From CAVRXT01 sp963725655 (lineage in GTDB: Bacteria > Acidobacteriota > Terriglobia > Acidiferrales > UBA7541), in assembly GCA_963725655.1 (NCBI GenBank), contig CAVRYY010000001.1, forward strand, positions 2,418,001 to 2,482,000: 64,000 bases of DNA, written 5' to 3'. Of this stretch, positions 1 to 10,000 are shown piece by piece (within the stretch, counting starts at the first letter, position 1; the number at the start of each line of letters is the position of its first letter). The notes below the pieces were generated by a model that saw nothing but the letters and a program-made list of their open reading frames with translations, searched no databases and had not been told where the DNA came from. The position numbers and the translations under genes are program-made.

Positions 1-62
1 ACCGCTGGGAACGCCGCTGCGAGCAGCGCAAAAATGAAGACCGGGATGTATTCGCCGGGCAT
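1..62 (-). CDS. nuoA: NADH-quinone oxidoreductase subunit A, N-terminal part only
   Basis: The first 62 bases read on the minus strand give an ATG followed by MPGEYIPVFIFALLAAAFPA, which is the usual start of NuoA: a short MP-x-x-YIP-x lead running directly into the first hydrophobic helix. NuoA is a three-helix membrane subunit of respiratory complex I. The rest of the gene lies outside the window. The ribosome binding site before the ATG is weak (AGG four bases upstream). The call rests on only 20 residues, so another small membrane protein is possible. Confidence 0.7.
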   Translation of the reverse strand, partial: MPGEYIPVFIFALLAAAFPA

Positions 63-273
63 GGCCTAATTTCCGGACGAATCGTAACATAGGCGTCAAC
101 CATGGGCCATAGGGTTACGCGTAGCGGGCAAAGTTCGCGGATCGTTGGGGGAATCGCCGGGACTGCCGCTTAGTGCTTGTTAGCGTTGGCGCGGAATCGA
201 GATTCTTGGGCAGGGTACGATATGATCGCGGTTATCAAATCTCCAGCCTGCTACCGCCGTACGCATCGTGGTC

Positions 274-318
274 ATGACGTTCGTTACGTTCGTTACGCTC
301 GTTACGCTCGTCGTGCTC
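274..318 (+). repeat. 9-bp tandem repeat, five units
   Basis: Five consecutive 9-base units fill the leader of the next gene: an imperfect ATGACGTTC, then GTTACGTTC, GTTACGCTC twice, and a diverged GTCGTGCTC. The array ends four bases before the ATG at 323, taking the place where a ribosome binding site would be expected. No Shine-Dalgarno sequence is visible. Confidence 0.75.
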
Positions 319-322
319 GTCC

Positions 323-3300
323 ATGAAAAAAGCTGCTCAGGATCGTCGAGAGTCTCTGCCGCGTGGGCTAATGCTATGCGTTTTTCTCTCCGGCGCCGCG
401 GGACTGATCTATCAAGTGGCGTGGAGCAAGGCGCTGGGGCTGGTGTTCGGGCACGCCGTGTATGCGATCGCCACGGTGCTGGCGGCGTTTATGGCCGGGC
501 TGGCGGCGGGAAGTGCGTATCTCGGACGATGGAGCGAGGGGCGTCCGCGCGCGGGGCTGGTTCGGCTCTACGCGCAGATCGAACTGTTGGTGGGCGCATC
601 GGGAGCGCTGTCGCTGGCGGCGCTGGTTGCAGTTCGCGCGGTTTTTATTGCCGCCTACCCGCTGGTGGGCGGGTGGCCGGCGCTGCTGGTGCTGCTGCGG
701 TTCGCCGGGGCTTCGGTGGTGTTGTTCGTGCCTACATTTCTGATGGGCGGAACGCTGCCGATACTGGTGAGCGCGGTGACGCGCAGCTCTGGCGAGCTTG
801 GGAAGCGTGTTAGCGGGCTGTACTGGATGAATACGCTGGGCGCGGTGGCGGGGACGGTGGCGTGCGGATTTCTTCTGTTGCCCGCGTTGGGATTGCGGGA
901 GTCGGTGCTCTGCGCGGTTGCGCTGAACCTGGTGGCTTCGGGAATCGCTTGGCAGATTGGCCGGGGTGGTGCTGGGTCCGCTGAGCTCGCCCAGCCGGAC
1001 GTTGGCGGTTCCCCGCCGCCCGTGGCGAATGGTGGTGCGATCGGTGGCGACGACGGCGTGGCGGTGACGAGGCGCGAGTTCAACTTTCTGCTGGCCGCTT
1101 TCGGGGTGGTCGGCGCGACGGCGTTTGCTTATGAGATCGGTTGGACGCGGCTGCTGGCGATTTCGATTGGGAGCTCGACGTACAGTTTCACGATCATGCT
1201 CGCGACGTTTCTTGCTGGGACGGTGATTGGCAGCGCCGCTTTTCAACGTTTTTCATCTCGCGGCGTGGTGGACGGAACCGCCGGCGAGATCACCTTGAGC
1301 ACATTTTCGCGGACCCAAACGTTCACCGGACTGGCCGCCGTTTCTTCGCTCGTGCTGTTTCACTGGATACCGCGCATCGTTCCGGCAATGCTGCGCGCCA
1401 CTCACGACACTTTCCCCGGGCTGATCCTGGCGCAGTTTGCGACTAGCGCGCTGACGGTGCTGCCCATCGCGATCGTATTTGGCTACAACTTCCCCGCGGT
1501 GATCGTGCTGCTTGGCGGCTCGCGCGCCGCGGGCGGCTCGCATTCGACGTTCGTCGGGAAAGCTTACGCGGCAAATACCGCCGGCGCGATCGTTGGTTCG
1601 ATCGCCACGGGATTCTGGCTGGTTCCGTGGGCGGGAAGTTTTCGCGCGATTGCGGCAACCGCAGCCATCAATCTACTGCTTGCGCTCGCGCTGGAATTCC
1701 GCGCCGCTCCGCGGCGGCTGGCGTTGCAGGTGGTGAATCTTATTCTGATCGGCGCGGCGATCGCGGTGGGCACGTCTTCTTTCTTTTACAATCGCGCGCT
1801 GCTTTCGCTTTCCGCGGTGCTCTACGGCAATTCGTATCAGGGGCATCTCACGCTGCCGGAAATTGCCCGGACCAATGAACTGCTATTCATGGCCGACGGG
1901 ATCAATTCGTCGGTCGCGGTCTTCCAGTCCGACAACTACCTGTCGTTGCGGGTCGATGGAAAAGTGGATGCGTCGACGGGAGACGCGCGGACCCAACTCA
2001 TGCTGGCGCATCTCGGCGCTGCGTTTCATCCCGCGCCGCGGCGCGTGCTGATCGTGGGTTTCGGCAGCGGCATGACCGCTGCGGCTATCGCACGATACAA
2101 GGACGTGGAGAAAATCGACTGCGTGGAAATCGAACCCGATGTGATCCGCGCGTCGCCGTATTTCGAGAAGCTGAATCAAGGCGTGCTCGCCGATCCGCGA
2201 ATGCGCGTGATTTTTGAAGACGCCCGCAATTTCTTGCTCACCTCGCGGGAGCAGTACGACCTGATTATTTCTGAGCCGTCGAATCCCTGGATGGCCGGCG
2301 TGGCGACGCTTTTCACCACCGAATATTATGCGTCGGTGCGCGCGCATCTGGCCGCGGGTGGAATGTTCGTCCAGTGGGTGCAGGGGTATGAGATTGCCCC
2401 GGACGACCTGCGCATGGTGATCGGCACGCTCGCCGCGCACTTTCCCGAGGTGACGCTGTGGCACGGCGAGGGTGCGGACTTACTGCTGCTCGGCCGCGTC
2501 GATCCAGTTCCCTTCCGGTTCGACCGGCTGCGAGCGCTGTGGGGAAATCCCGCGATACAGAAGGACTTTCAGGCGCTGGACGTCCACCAACCCGAGGGCT
2601 TTTCTGCATATTACTTGCTGAGCGACGCGGAACTGCGCCGGCTCGCCGCCGGCAGCACCGCGAATACCGACGATCGCACGATATTGGAATATGACGCGCC
2701 GCGGACCCTGCTGGCGCATGGCCTGAGCGAAGCCAATGAAGAATTAATCGGACGCTTCCGCGACGGCCCTTTGCCGCCAAATATCGACCCCGGCGAGACC
2801 GCGGCTGCGCTGCGAGCAGGCGTCGGCGTCGATCTGGACCTGAACGATGCCGTCGGCACGCAGAAATTTCTTGCCGCCCTCGATTCGCAACCCGATTCGC
2901 CGGAACGCGAAATCGCGCTGGGGCGCTTCTCGCTGAGCCAGAATTTTTTGAAGGACGCGCATGCCGCGCTGCAAGCCGCTGTGGGGCTGGCGCCTCATTC
3001 GCCGGAGGCGCTGCATTGGCTCGCGGTTGCCGATCATCGCATGGGACAGGACGCTGCGGCCGATATACTCGTCGCGCAAATATTGGCCGCCAACCCAACC
3101 GATCAGCAGGCACTCACGGATCGGCTGCAATTTGCGGTGGATCGCAATGACTATCGCACCGCGTTGTATACCCAGCTCGATCGGATGGTGGTGATGGGCG
3201 ACCCGCCGGCTTCGGAATACTGCCGCCTGGGCGCGATTTGGGAGAAGATCCCGAACCTTGCCGAGGCCGAACCAGTTTTGCTACGGGGCCTGGCGAAGGA

Positions 3301-3550
3301 TCCGTATAGTTATGCGTGCCATCTCGAGCTCGGCGAACTGTATCGAGAAGAAAAGCTGCTCGAGCCGGCCCGGAAAAACTTTGAGTGGGTAGTGCGATTC
3401 TTTCCGGAGCTGGATCCGACGATCTTTCGCTCGCTCGCGGGAATCGATCTGATGCTCGGGGATCGTCGCGCTATGCGCGCCACATTGAACGAAGGTCGCA
3501 GGCTTTTCCTCGACGATCCGGATTTGCAAAAGGCAGTCGCGGCGCAATAA
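323..3550 (+). CDS. Fused membrane transporter-like / spermidine synthase-like / TPR protein
   Basis: A 1075-residue three-part protein. Residues 1 to about 510 hold many hydrophobic helices in two similar halves (LSGAAGLIYQVAW near the start and FAYEIGWTRLLAIS near residue 270), typical of the fused MFS/spermidine synthase family. Residues about 545 to 760 form a Rossmann methyltransferase-like aminopropyltransferase domain, with VLIVGFGSGMTAAAI as the nucleotide-binding loop, an acidic VEIEPDV strand, and SEPSNPW after it. Residues about 850 to 1075 contain TPR-like helical repeats. The polyamine substrate has not been shown for this fused family, so the enzymatic role is an inference. The start at 323 lacks a ribosome binding site; the ATG at 371 is a possible alternative. 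Transcribed toward proC, with 19 bases between the stops. Confidence 0.85.
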   Translation: MKKAAQDRRESLPRGLMLCVFLSGAAGLIYQVAWSKALGLVFGHAVYAIATVLAAFMAGLAAGSAYLGRWSEGRPRAGLVRLYAQIELLVGASGALSLAALVAVRAVFIAAYPLVGGWPALLVLLRFAGASVVLFVPTFLMGGTLPILVSAVTRSSGELGKRVSGLYWMNTLGAVAGTVACGFLLLPALGLRESVLCAVALNLVASGIAWQIGRGGAGSAELAQPDVGGSPPPVANGGAIGGDDGVAVTRREFNFLLAAFGVVGATAFAYEIGWTRLLAISIGSSTYSFTIMLATFLAGTVIGSAAFQRFSSRGVVDGTAGEITLSTFSRTQTFTGLAAVSSLVLFHWIPRIVPAMLRATHDTFPGLILAQFATSALTVLPIAIVFGYNFPAVIVLLGGSRAAGGSHSTFVGKAYAANTAGAIVGSIATGFWLVPWAGSFRAIAATAAINLLLALALEFRAAPRRLALQVVNLILIGAAIAVGTSSFFYNRALLSLSAVLYGNSYQGHLTLPEIARTNELLFMADGINSSVAVFQSDNYLSLRVDGKVDASTGDARTQLMLAHLGAAFHPAPRRVLIVGFGSGMTAAAIARYKDVEKIDCVEIEPDVIRASPYFEKLNQGVLADPRMRVIFEDARNFLLTSREQYDLIISEPSNPWMAGVATLFTTEYYASVRAHLAAGGMFVQWVQGYEIAPDDLRMVIGTLAAHFPEVTLWHGEGADLLLLGRVDPVPFRFDRLRALWGNPAIQKDFQALDVHQPEGFSAYYLLSDAELRRLAAGSTANTDDRTILEYDAPRTLLAHGLSEANEELIGRFRDGPLPPNIDPGETAAALRAGVGVDLDLNDAVGTQKFLAALDSQPDSPEREIALGRFSLSQNFLKDAHAALQAAVGLAPHSPEALHWLAVADHRMGQDAAADILVAQILAANPTDQQALTDRLQFAVDRNDYRTALYTQLDRMVVMGDPPASEYCRLGAIWEKIPNLAEAEPVLLRGLAKDPYSYACHLELGELYREEKLLEPARKNFEWVVRFFPELDPTIFRSLAGIDLMLGDRRAMRATLNEGRRLFLDDPDLQKAVAAQ

Positions 3551-3569
3551 CCGCGAAGTCGGGGTAGGG

Positions 3570-4394
3570 CTATCCGTCGACCAGCTCTTTAGCGCGTTGC
3601 GTGGCCTTCACTACGGCTTTGATCAGCGTGACACGCAGTTTGCCTTCCTCCAACTCCAGAATGCCGTCGATGGTGCAGCCGGCCGGCGTGGTCACCGCGT
3701 CCTTGAGCAGCGCAGGATGGTCGCCGGTATCGATCACTTGTTTCGCGGCGCCTAGCAGCATTTGTGACGCGAGCAGCGTGGCCACGTCGCGGGGTAGGCC
3801 CACTTTCACGCCTGCTTCCGCGAAGGATTCGAGGATTATGAAAGCGAATGCTGGACCGCTCGCAGAGAGCCCGGTCACCGCGTCCATCAGCTTTTCGTCC
3901 ACCACTACGGTGCGCCCGACCGCGTCAAACAGGGCGCGCGCTAATTCTAGATCGCTCGGACGCGCGAATTTCCCTTTGCAGATGCCGGTCATCCCGGCGC
4001 CCACCGAACAGGGAGTGTTGGGCATCGCACGCACCACTGGAGTTTCGGTCTGCAGCGCGCTCTCAATCGCTTGGGTGTGCACCGAAGCAGCCACAGAAAT
4101 CAAAAGCTTCTTCGCGGTCACTACCGGGCGGATTTCTTCGAGCACCGAGCGCATCACCTGCGGCTTCACGCAGAGCAGAATCACGTCGGCTTTTTCCGCC
4201 GCCGCGCGGTTGTCGGTGGTAACTTTAATTCCCAGAGATTCCGTGAGCGCCCGCGCGCGATCGGCGTGTGCTACGGTCCCAACCACCTGGCTCGGCGAAA
4301 CCAGGCGTTGCGCGCGGTAAGCGCGGATCAGCGTGCCGCCCATCTTCCCAGCGCCGAGAACTGCGAAACTCTTCCCCGCAAATGCGTTTTTCAT
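3570..4394 (-). CDS. proC: Pyrroline-5-carboxylate reductase
   Basis: Makes proline from 1-pyrroline-5-carboxylate using NAD(P)H, the last step of proline synthesis, in the cytoplasm. The 274-residue length is normal for ProC. The N-terminus has the Rossmann motif VLGAGKMGG. The C-terminal dimerisation domain has the family signature DAVTGLSASGPAF followed by LKDAVTTPAGCTIDG, which matches the P5CR signature region. The ATG start follows a short untranslated stretch. It is convergent with the upstream spermidine-synthase fusion and appears to be a single transcription unit, perhaps shared with the GntR gene 69 bases upstream of it. Confidence 0.95.
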   Translation of the reverse strand: MKNAFAGKSFAVLGAGKMGGTLIRAYRAQRLVSPSQVVGTVAHADRARALTESLGIKVTTDNRAAAEKADVILLCVKPQVMRSVLEEIRPVVTAKKLLISVAASVHTQAIESALQTETPVVRAMPNTPCSVGAGMTGICKGKFARPSDLELARALFDAVGRTVVVDEKLMDAVTGLSASGPAFAFIILESFAEAGVKVGLPRDVATLLASQMLLGAAKQVIDTGDHPALLKDAVTTPAGCTIDGILELEEGKLRVTLIKAVVKATQRAKELVDG

Positions 4395-4463
4395 AGTAAT
4401 GGCATTCTGGATAAGTTTGGCGCCGAGGTCAATGCGGGAGTAGCGGCGGGCCGCGAGTCAGGT

Positions 4464-5195
4464 TTATAGCGGGGCGAAATTCGTAAGTCCCATCACTTTA
4501 TCTTTCGACTGCATGATGTGCTGGAACATTAGCTGCCGGGCCCGCTCCGGATTGCGATCCTGTATGGCTTTCAGCAGTTCGCGGTGTTCGCGGTCCGGCG
4601 CTTCGCCGAAGTAATTGATATCGATCGCGGCGAACATGATGTGTTCCATTTGGCTGCGAGACTCGCTGACCGCCTGCACCACCATCTGGTTGCGGGAGAG
4701 CCGCGCGACGGTCATATGAAACGCTGTATCTGCTTCGATAAAGCGGACGCAGCTTTCCCGGTCGTCCGGACGGCACGTAACCTGGGAGAGTTCCGCGAGC
4801 CACGCAAGCAACTCCGGATCGGTCCCTTTCACCGCGGCCAATTCCGCCGCGGCGCATTCCACCGCGCAACGAAATTCATAGATGTCGTTCAGCACTTGCA
4901 GGGTGATCTGACTGACGAAATAACCGCGGTTCGGCACAATGCGCAGCAGCCGCTCATTCTGCAATCGGACGGCCGCCTCGCGCACCGGAGTGCGGCTTCC
5001 TTTGTATCGCGCCGCCAGGTCTTTTTCGCTGAGCGGTTCGCCGGGCTGGTAGACGCCGTGAATGATATCGCGCTTAAAAGCGCGGTAAACCTCTTCGCTG
5101 AGCGTCGCAACGGGTTTGGTTGCCGCCTGCCGCGGAGGCGGCAACGGCGAAGCCGTCGTCAAGCGATCCCGATGTGAACGTCCACGCGAAGCCAA
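4464..5195 (-). CDS. GntR family transcriptional regulator, FCD subfamily
   Basis: A 243-residue DNA-binding regulator. Residues about 30 to 95 form the winged helix-turn-helix typical of GntR (SEEVYRAFKRDIIHGVYQPG, then SRTPVREAAVRL). Residues about 105 to 225 form an all-helical FCD ligand domain, with metal-ligand-type residues in the ADTAFHMTVARLSRN segment. FCD members usually sense small organic acids; the ligand here is unknown. The start is a TTG preceded by GGAGAGG four bases away, which decides it. It is divergent from an exported amidohydrolase across a 437-base gap, so that gene is a reasonable target. Confidence 0.88.
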   Translation of the reverse strand: MASRGRSHRDRLTTASPLPPPRQAATKPVATLSEEVYRAFKRDIIHGVYQPGEPLSEKDLAARYKGSRTPVREAAVRLQNERLLRIVPNRGYFVSQITLQVLNDIYEFRCAVECAAAELAAVKGTDPELLAWLAELSQVTCRPDDRESCVRFIEADTAFHMTVARLSRNQMVVQAVSESRSQMEHIMFAAIDINYFGEAPDREHRELLKAIQDRNPERARQLMFQHIMQSKDKVMGLTNFAPL

Positions 5196-5632
5196 TTAAC
5201 CTCTCCCGTACCTGCGAGAATCGAGTGGCATTCTTCCCGAGTTCCGCGGCGGTGTCAAACGCCGGTTGCGTCGTACCATTACGGTGCGATTTGTTTTTCG
5301 TATACCGATGGCATGCAAAATGTACTTGACACGCATGCACCACCACGTTAGCTTCCCCGCCATGCATCCTGCCATGGGGGCGGGTGCGCTACGAACCGGA
5401 CCGTTTTATGGGCCTAACTGGATTTCAATGCGCTCGCCGGCGGCGACTTTGCGGTCTCCACGGCCAGCGGCGTCCGATGCGCCAGCATCCCAGCGCGCGT
5501 TCCAGCCCTTCGCCTGGGTACCAACCCAGCGAATACTCCGGACGTGTGCGCCTCCCTCATAGCCTTACACCGAATTTCCGCAGTGAACACGCTCCCCGCT
5601 ATTTGCGTGCGAGTACCTGCCAAGGAATCCCC
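5196..5632. other. Divergent intergenic region between GntR gene and amidohydrolase
   Basis: No convincing gene is seen in these 437 bases. The reading frame of the amidohydrolase stays open back to 5384, but that extension is Arg/Pro/Ser-rich and lies in front of a clear signal peptide, so it is not treated as coding. A possible promoter with flanking GCATGC sites lies inside (listed separately). Confidence 0.5.
5311..5354 (+). promoter_or_regulatory. Candidate promoter with two GCATGC sites
   Basis: TTGACA at 5326-5331 is followed after 17 bases by TAGCTT, a weak -10. GCATGC occurs at 5311-5316 and again at 5333-5338, either side of the -35. The arrangement would suit repression by the neighbouring GntR protein, but this is an inference from position alone. 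Confidence 0.3.
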
Positions 5633-6952
5633 ATGAAAACTCTTCTTGAGCATGTCTACCGGGCCGGAGTTCTCTGCCTTGCATTGTTGTTTTGCGTTGC
5701 CGGGCACGCCATCCCGGCCGCCGCGCAGGACGCCGCGGTGCCGGCAGTCACCATCATTCACGCGGGGAAATTGTTCGACGCCCACGCCGGCCGCATGCTC
5801 GAGAACCAGGACATTTTGGTCCGCGGCGAGCGCATCGTACAAGTCGGACCGAACCTTGCGATTCCCGCCGGCGCGCACGAGATCGACCTGCGCAAAGCGA
5901 CCGTCCTCCCGGGGTTCATCGACGTTCACACTCACTTGACCTCCAAGGCCGGCGCCGCGGGTTACGATTCGCTCGGCGTCTCCATCCCGCGGCACGCGCT
6001 GAGCGGGGCCAGAAACGCGCGAGTCACTCTGCTAGCGGGTTTCACCACCGTACGCGACGTCGGCGCCGAAGGATTTGCGGACGTCGCTCTCCGCGACGCC
6101 ATCATCGACGGCGACGTGATCGGACCGAGAATGCAGGTCTCCGGACCGATCATCAGCATTACCGGCGGGCATGGCGACAGCAATCTTCTTCCCTTCGAAT
6201 TTCATTTTTCAGCCCAAGGCGTCGCCGACGGCGTTCCCGCGGTGATGGCCAAAGTGCGCGAGAATATCAAATACGGCGCCGACGTCATCAAGTTCACTGC
6301 GTCGGGCGGCACCATGTCTCGCGGCGATAACCCGCTGCTCGAACAGTACAGTCCGGAAGAAATGCAGGCGATCATCGCCGAATCGCACCGGCTGGGCCGA
6401 AAAGTGGCGACCCACGCTCACTCCACGATTGCCATCAAGGACGCGGTGCGCGCAGGCGTCGATTCTATCGAACACGGAATTTATCTCGATGAAGAAGGCA
6501 TCCAGCTGATGAAACAGCACGGAACGTATTTCTCGGCGACCACCTTTCCCCTTTTTTGGTACGAGAAAAACGAGGACAGCTTGCACCTCCCGCCGTGGGT
6601 CATTGAAAAAGTGGCCATCATCATTCCGGCGGCCAAAGTAAATGTGGCGCGGGCGTATCGCGAAGGAGTGAAAGTAGCGCTGGGAACGGATGCGGGCGTC
6701 TATCCGCACGGGCTAAACGCTGGGGAATTCTGGTCAATGGTCCAGTTGGGGTTGACGCCGGTGCAATCCCTGCAGGCCGGGACCGTGAATGCGGCCGACC
6801 TGATGGGCTGGAGCGACCGGATCGGTGCGATCGAAACCGGCAAATATGCCGACATCGTTGCTGTGAATGGCGATCCGCTCAGTGACATCACCGTGCTGCA
6901 GCACATCGATTTCGTGATGAAGGGCGGAGTTGTTTACAAAGGAACTTTCTAG
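5633..6952 (+). CDS. Exported metal-dependent amidohydrolase (imidazolonepropionase/prolidase-like)
   Basis: A 439-residue hydrolase of the amidohydrolase superfamily, probably acting on a peptide-like or cyclic amide substrate outside the cytoplasm. Residues 1 to about 30 form a signal peptide ending in AAAQ. Metal-binding landmarks are in the expected order: DVHTHL near residue 96, the lysine of VIKFTASGG near 219, THAHS near 260, IEHGIYL near 279, and LGTDAG near 352. The start at 5633 was chosen because it begins the signal peptide; it follows AAGGAATCCCC. The family contains Xaa-Pro dipeptidases and imidazolonepropionase-like enzymes and the exact substrate cannot be read from sequence. 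Its downstream neighbour is a TonB-dependent receptor, so uptake and cleavage of a common substrate is possible. Confidence 0.85.
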   Translation: MKTLLEHVYRAGVLCLALLFCVAGHAIPAAAQDAAVPAVTIIHAGKLFDAHAGRMLENQDILVRGERIVQVGPNLAIPAGAHEIDLRKATVLPGFIDVHTHLTSKAGAAGYDSLGVSIPRHALSGARNARVTLLAGFTTVRDVGAEGFADVALRDAIIDGDVIGPRMQVSGPIISITGGHGDSNLLPFEFHFSAQGVADGVPAVMAKVRENIKYGADVIKFTASGGTMSRGDNPLLEQYSPEEMQAIIAESHRLGRKVATHAHSTIAIKDAVRAGVDSIEHGIYLDEEGIQLMKQHGTYFSATTFPLFWYEKNEDSLHLPPWVIEKVAIIIPAAKVNVARAYREGVKVALGTDAGVYPHGLNAGEFWSMVQLGLTPVQSLQAGTVNAADLMGWSDRIGAIETGKYADIVAVNGDPLSDITVLQHIDFVMKGGVVYKGTF

Positions 6953-7063
6953 TTGGCGAGAGTCTTTAGTTATCTCCCGGTGTATCGGGACAGGCCAAGT
7001 GCAGGCCGGCGAGAAGCGACGTAGCCGGTTGACGAGTTTCTCGGTGCCAAGGAGGAAGCGCTT

Positions 7064-10000
7064 ATGTCTCACAGAATTTTCGCCTTGATAATCTGTCTCG
7101 TGATTGTGGCCGGGCCTGCTTTCGCCCAGTCGAATTATGGTGAAATCGCCGGCGCCGTGCATGATCCACAGGCAGGGGTTGTCCCCGGCGCGAAAATAAC
7201 CATCACCAGCACCGAGACAGGACTCGTCCGCACGGTAACCACGCCCGACAACGGCTCGTTTCGCTTCCCCGCGCTCCCCGCGGGCATTTATTCTCTTTCC
7301 GCCGAAAAATCCGGATTTGCTTTGGCAAAAGTCGAGCGGATCGAGGTTCTGGTGGACGAGACCGCCACCGTTGAAGTGGCCCTGGCCCTGGCGCAATCAA
7401 CGAACACCGTGACCGTCGAGAGCGGCGTGGCCATGACCGACACGGAAACCGCCCACCTCGGCGGGGTGATCCAGGAATCGCAAGTCACCACGCTTCCCCT
7501 CAACGGCCGTAACTTCGCACAATTAGCGCTGCTGAATGCCGGAGTATCCGCGTCGGGCGGAGGCGGAGGCCAGCAGGGCGGCGAAGGCGGCGTCTCCGGC
7601 TATTCATCGAACGGGCAGCGTTCGACCTCGAACAATTTCATGGTCGACGGCATCGACAACAACAATTACGAAGCGGGCAGCGTTGCGCAGCTCCCCTCCA
7701 TCGATTCGATCCAGGAATTCCAGGTACAGACCAACAATTACGCGGCCGAATATGGCCGCAGCAGCGGCTCGATCGTCAACTTGGTGACCAAATCGGGAAC
7801 CAATCAGCTCCACGGATCGGCGTACGAGTTTCTCCGAAACAACGATCTCGATGCTCGCAACTTCTTCGCCGATCCCTCTTTCTCCGCTCCCGAACTTCGC
7901 TTGAATCAATTCGGCGCCACCCTTGGCGGACCAATCCAGAAAGACAAGACGTTCTTCTTCGGCAACTATGAGGGCTTTCGTCAAATTGCCGGCATCACCA
8001 ACCTCACCAATGTCCCCACCGACGCGGAAAGGTCCGGGCTGTTTTTTAATCCAGCTACCGGGCAGAACGTCCAGGTAGCGGTGAACCCCACTAGCGCGCA
8101 GCTCTTTAAGCTCTTCCCCGAGCCCGATACCACTCAGTCCGGCGGCAATTTTGTTTCTTCTCCGAATCTGACCAATAACACCAACCAGTACATGCTGAAG
8201 ATGGATCACCACCTCTCCAACGGAACCCTCACCGCCCGTTACAGCTACACCGGCGCGACGATTTTCTATCCATTCGTGCCCGGCCAAGGGACCACCGCGG
8301 TTCCAGGCTACGGAGTGGACGACTCGGAAACGAGTCACTTGGCCTCGTTGGGTTATACGCGGTTTATCAATCCCACCACGCTCAACGAATTTCGCTTCGG
8401 CTTCACCCGCGTGACCAGCGTCACCTATAACCAAACCGGACCACAAGCCGCCACCTACGGGTTCAACACCGGCTATCCAGCCGGCGCTCCCACTGGCCTG
8501 GGCGACATACCCAACATCACCTTTTCCGGCGGACTGGTTTCCGGCGTGGAATCCACCTCCAATCTGGGCGCGACGGGAAACAACCCTTCGGGAAACTGGA
8601 TCAACACACTGCAATGGGTAGACAATTTCTCCCACATTACTCCGCGCCACGAATGGAAATTCGGCGCCGAGGTTCGCAATATCCGCGATAACCGCCTGTA
8701 CGATCTCTACTTCAATGGACAGCTTGGCTTTACCGGCTCCGCCAACCCGGAAGGAATTCCCAATCCGCTGGTGGACTTTGCCGAAGGCCTGCCGAGCTCG
8801 TCGCTCAAGTTCGACGGTAACTCCGGACGCAGCTATCGCACCACCAGCTACGATTTTTTCGCGCAGGATAGTTTCAAATTGCGGCCAAACCTGACGCTCA
8901 GCTATGGATTGCGGTATGAGCTCAACACCGTCTTGCACGATGCCACCGGCCGCTCCAGCACCTGGCGCCCCAACCTGTACACCACCTATCTCTCGCCAAC
9001 AGCGTCGCAGACGGATCTCGCAGCGCTCCAGGCCTCCGGCATTGCCACACAGGCCCAGCTCGGAGGTCTCTACGACGGCGACCACAATAACTTTGCCCCG
9101 CGCATCGGCCTGGCGTGGTCGCTCGGCGGTTCTCAGCACACCGTCCTTCGCGCCGGATATGGCATTTTCTACGACACGGTTTTCGGAAATATTCCCGGAA
9201 ACGTGATGTTAAATCCGCCGTTCCTGCCGGACTATTACATCTCCTCACCCGCGTGGCCGCAGTCGTTTGGGACTTCCGGGTTCCCGGTTCTCACCGTCAC
9301 CGAAGCGAAACTTGCCACGCCGTACTCGCAGGCATGGAACTTCGACATCCAACACGAATTGCCGGGGAAGATGTTGCTCGATGTTGCTTACGTCGGGACC
9401 ACCGGGACGCATTTGCCGCGATTCCGGCAAATCGACCAAGCCTACACTACCCAGTCTCAAATCAATGCGCTCACTCCCGATGTGGTCACCCGAATGGAGC
9501 TGCTCGGGATCCCTCCTCCAGTGGCGCTATTCCTCTCGCAGAACATCGCGTTGATGCCGTCGATCGTCCGCGGACCTTACTTCGGTTTCGCCCAAATCTT
9601 CCAGGCCGAAGACTCGATGAGCTCGAGTTACAACGCGCTGCAAGCCAAGCTCGACAAGAGAATCGGCCACGGTCTCAGCTTCGGAATCGCCTACACCTAT
9701 TCCAAGTCCCTCGACGGCGCTTCCGACTTCTTCGGTTCCGGCGCCAACGGCTCGACCATCTTCCCGCAAGACAACTACGACACCGCCGCCGAGAAGGGCC
9801 TTTCCGATTTCGATATCCGCCAGCGCTTGGTCTTCAATTACATTTACACCTTCCCGGGCATGAAAGGCTCTGCGGTTGCCGAGCACCTCACCGGCGGATG
9901 GGAGATTAGCGGTATCGTCACCGCTCAAACCGGCCAGCCCTTTTCGGTGTTAACCGGCCTCGACCAAAGCAGCACCGGCCTGGGCGACGATCGCGCCAAT

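Noticed and set aside
268..813. Plus-strand frame overlapping the spermidine-synthase fusion start
   Set aside because: Low-complexity VTFVTLVTLV from the 9-bp repeat, then a shadow of the real gene in another frame.
5384..5632. N-terminal extension of the amidohydrolase
   Set aside because: Precedes a clear signal peptide at 5633 and has no homologous features.
7604..9139. 511-codon minus-strand open frame
   Set aside because: Antisense to the TonB-dependent receptor; Gly/Val/Arg-rich without domain features.
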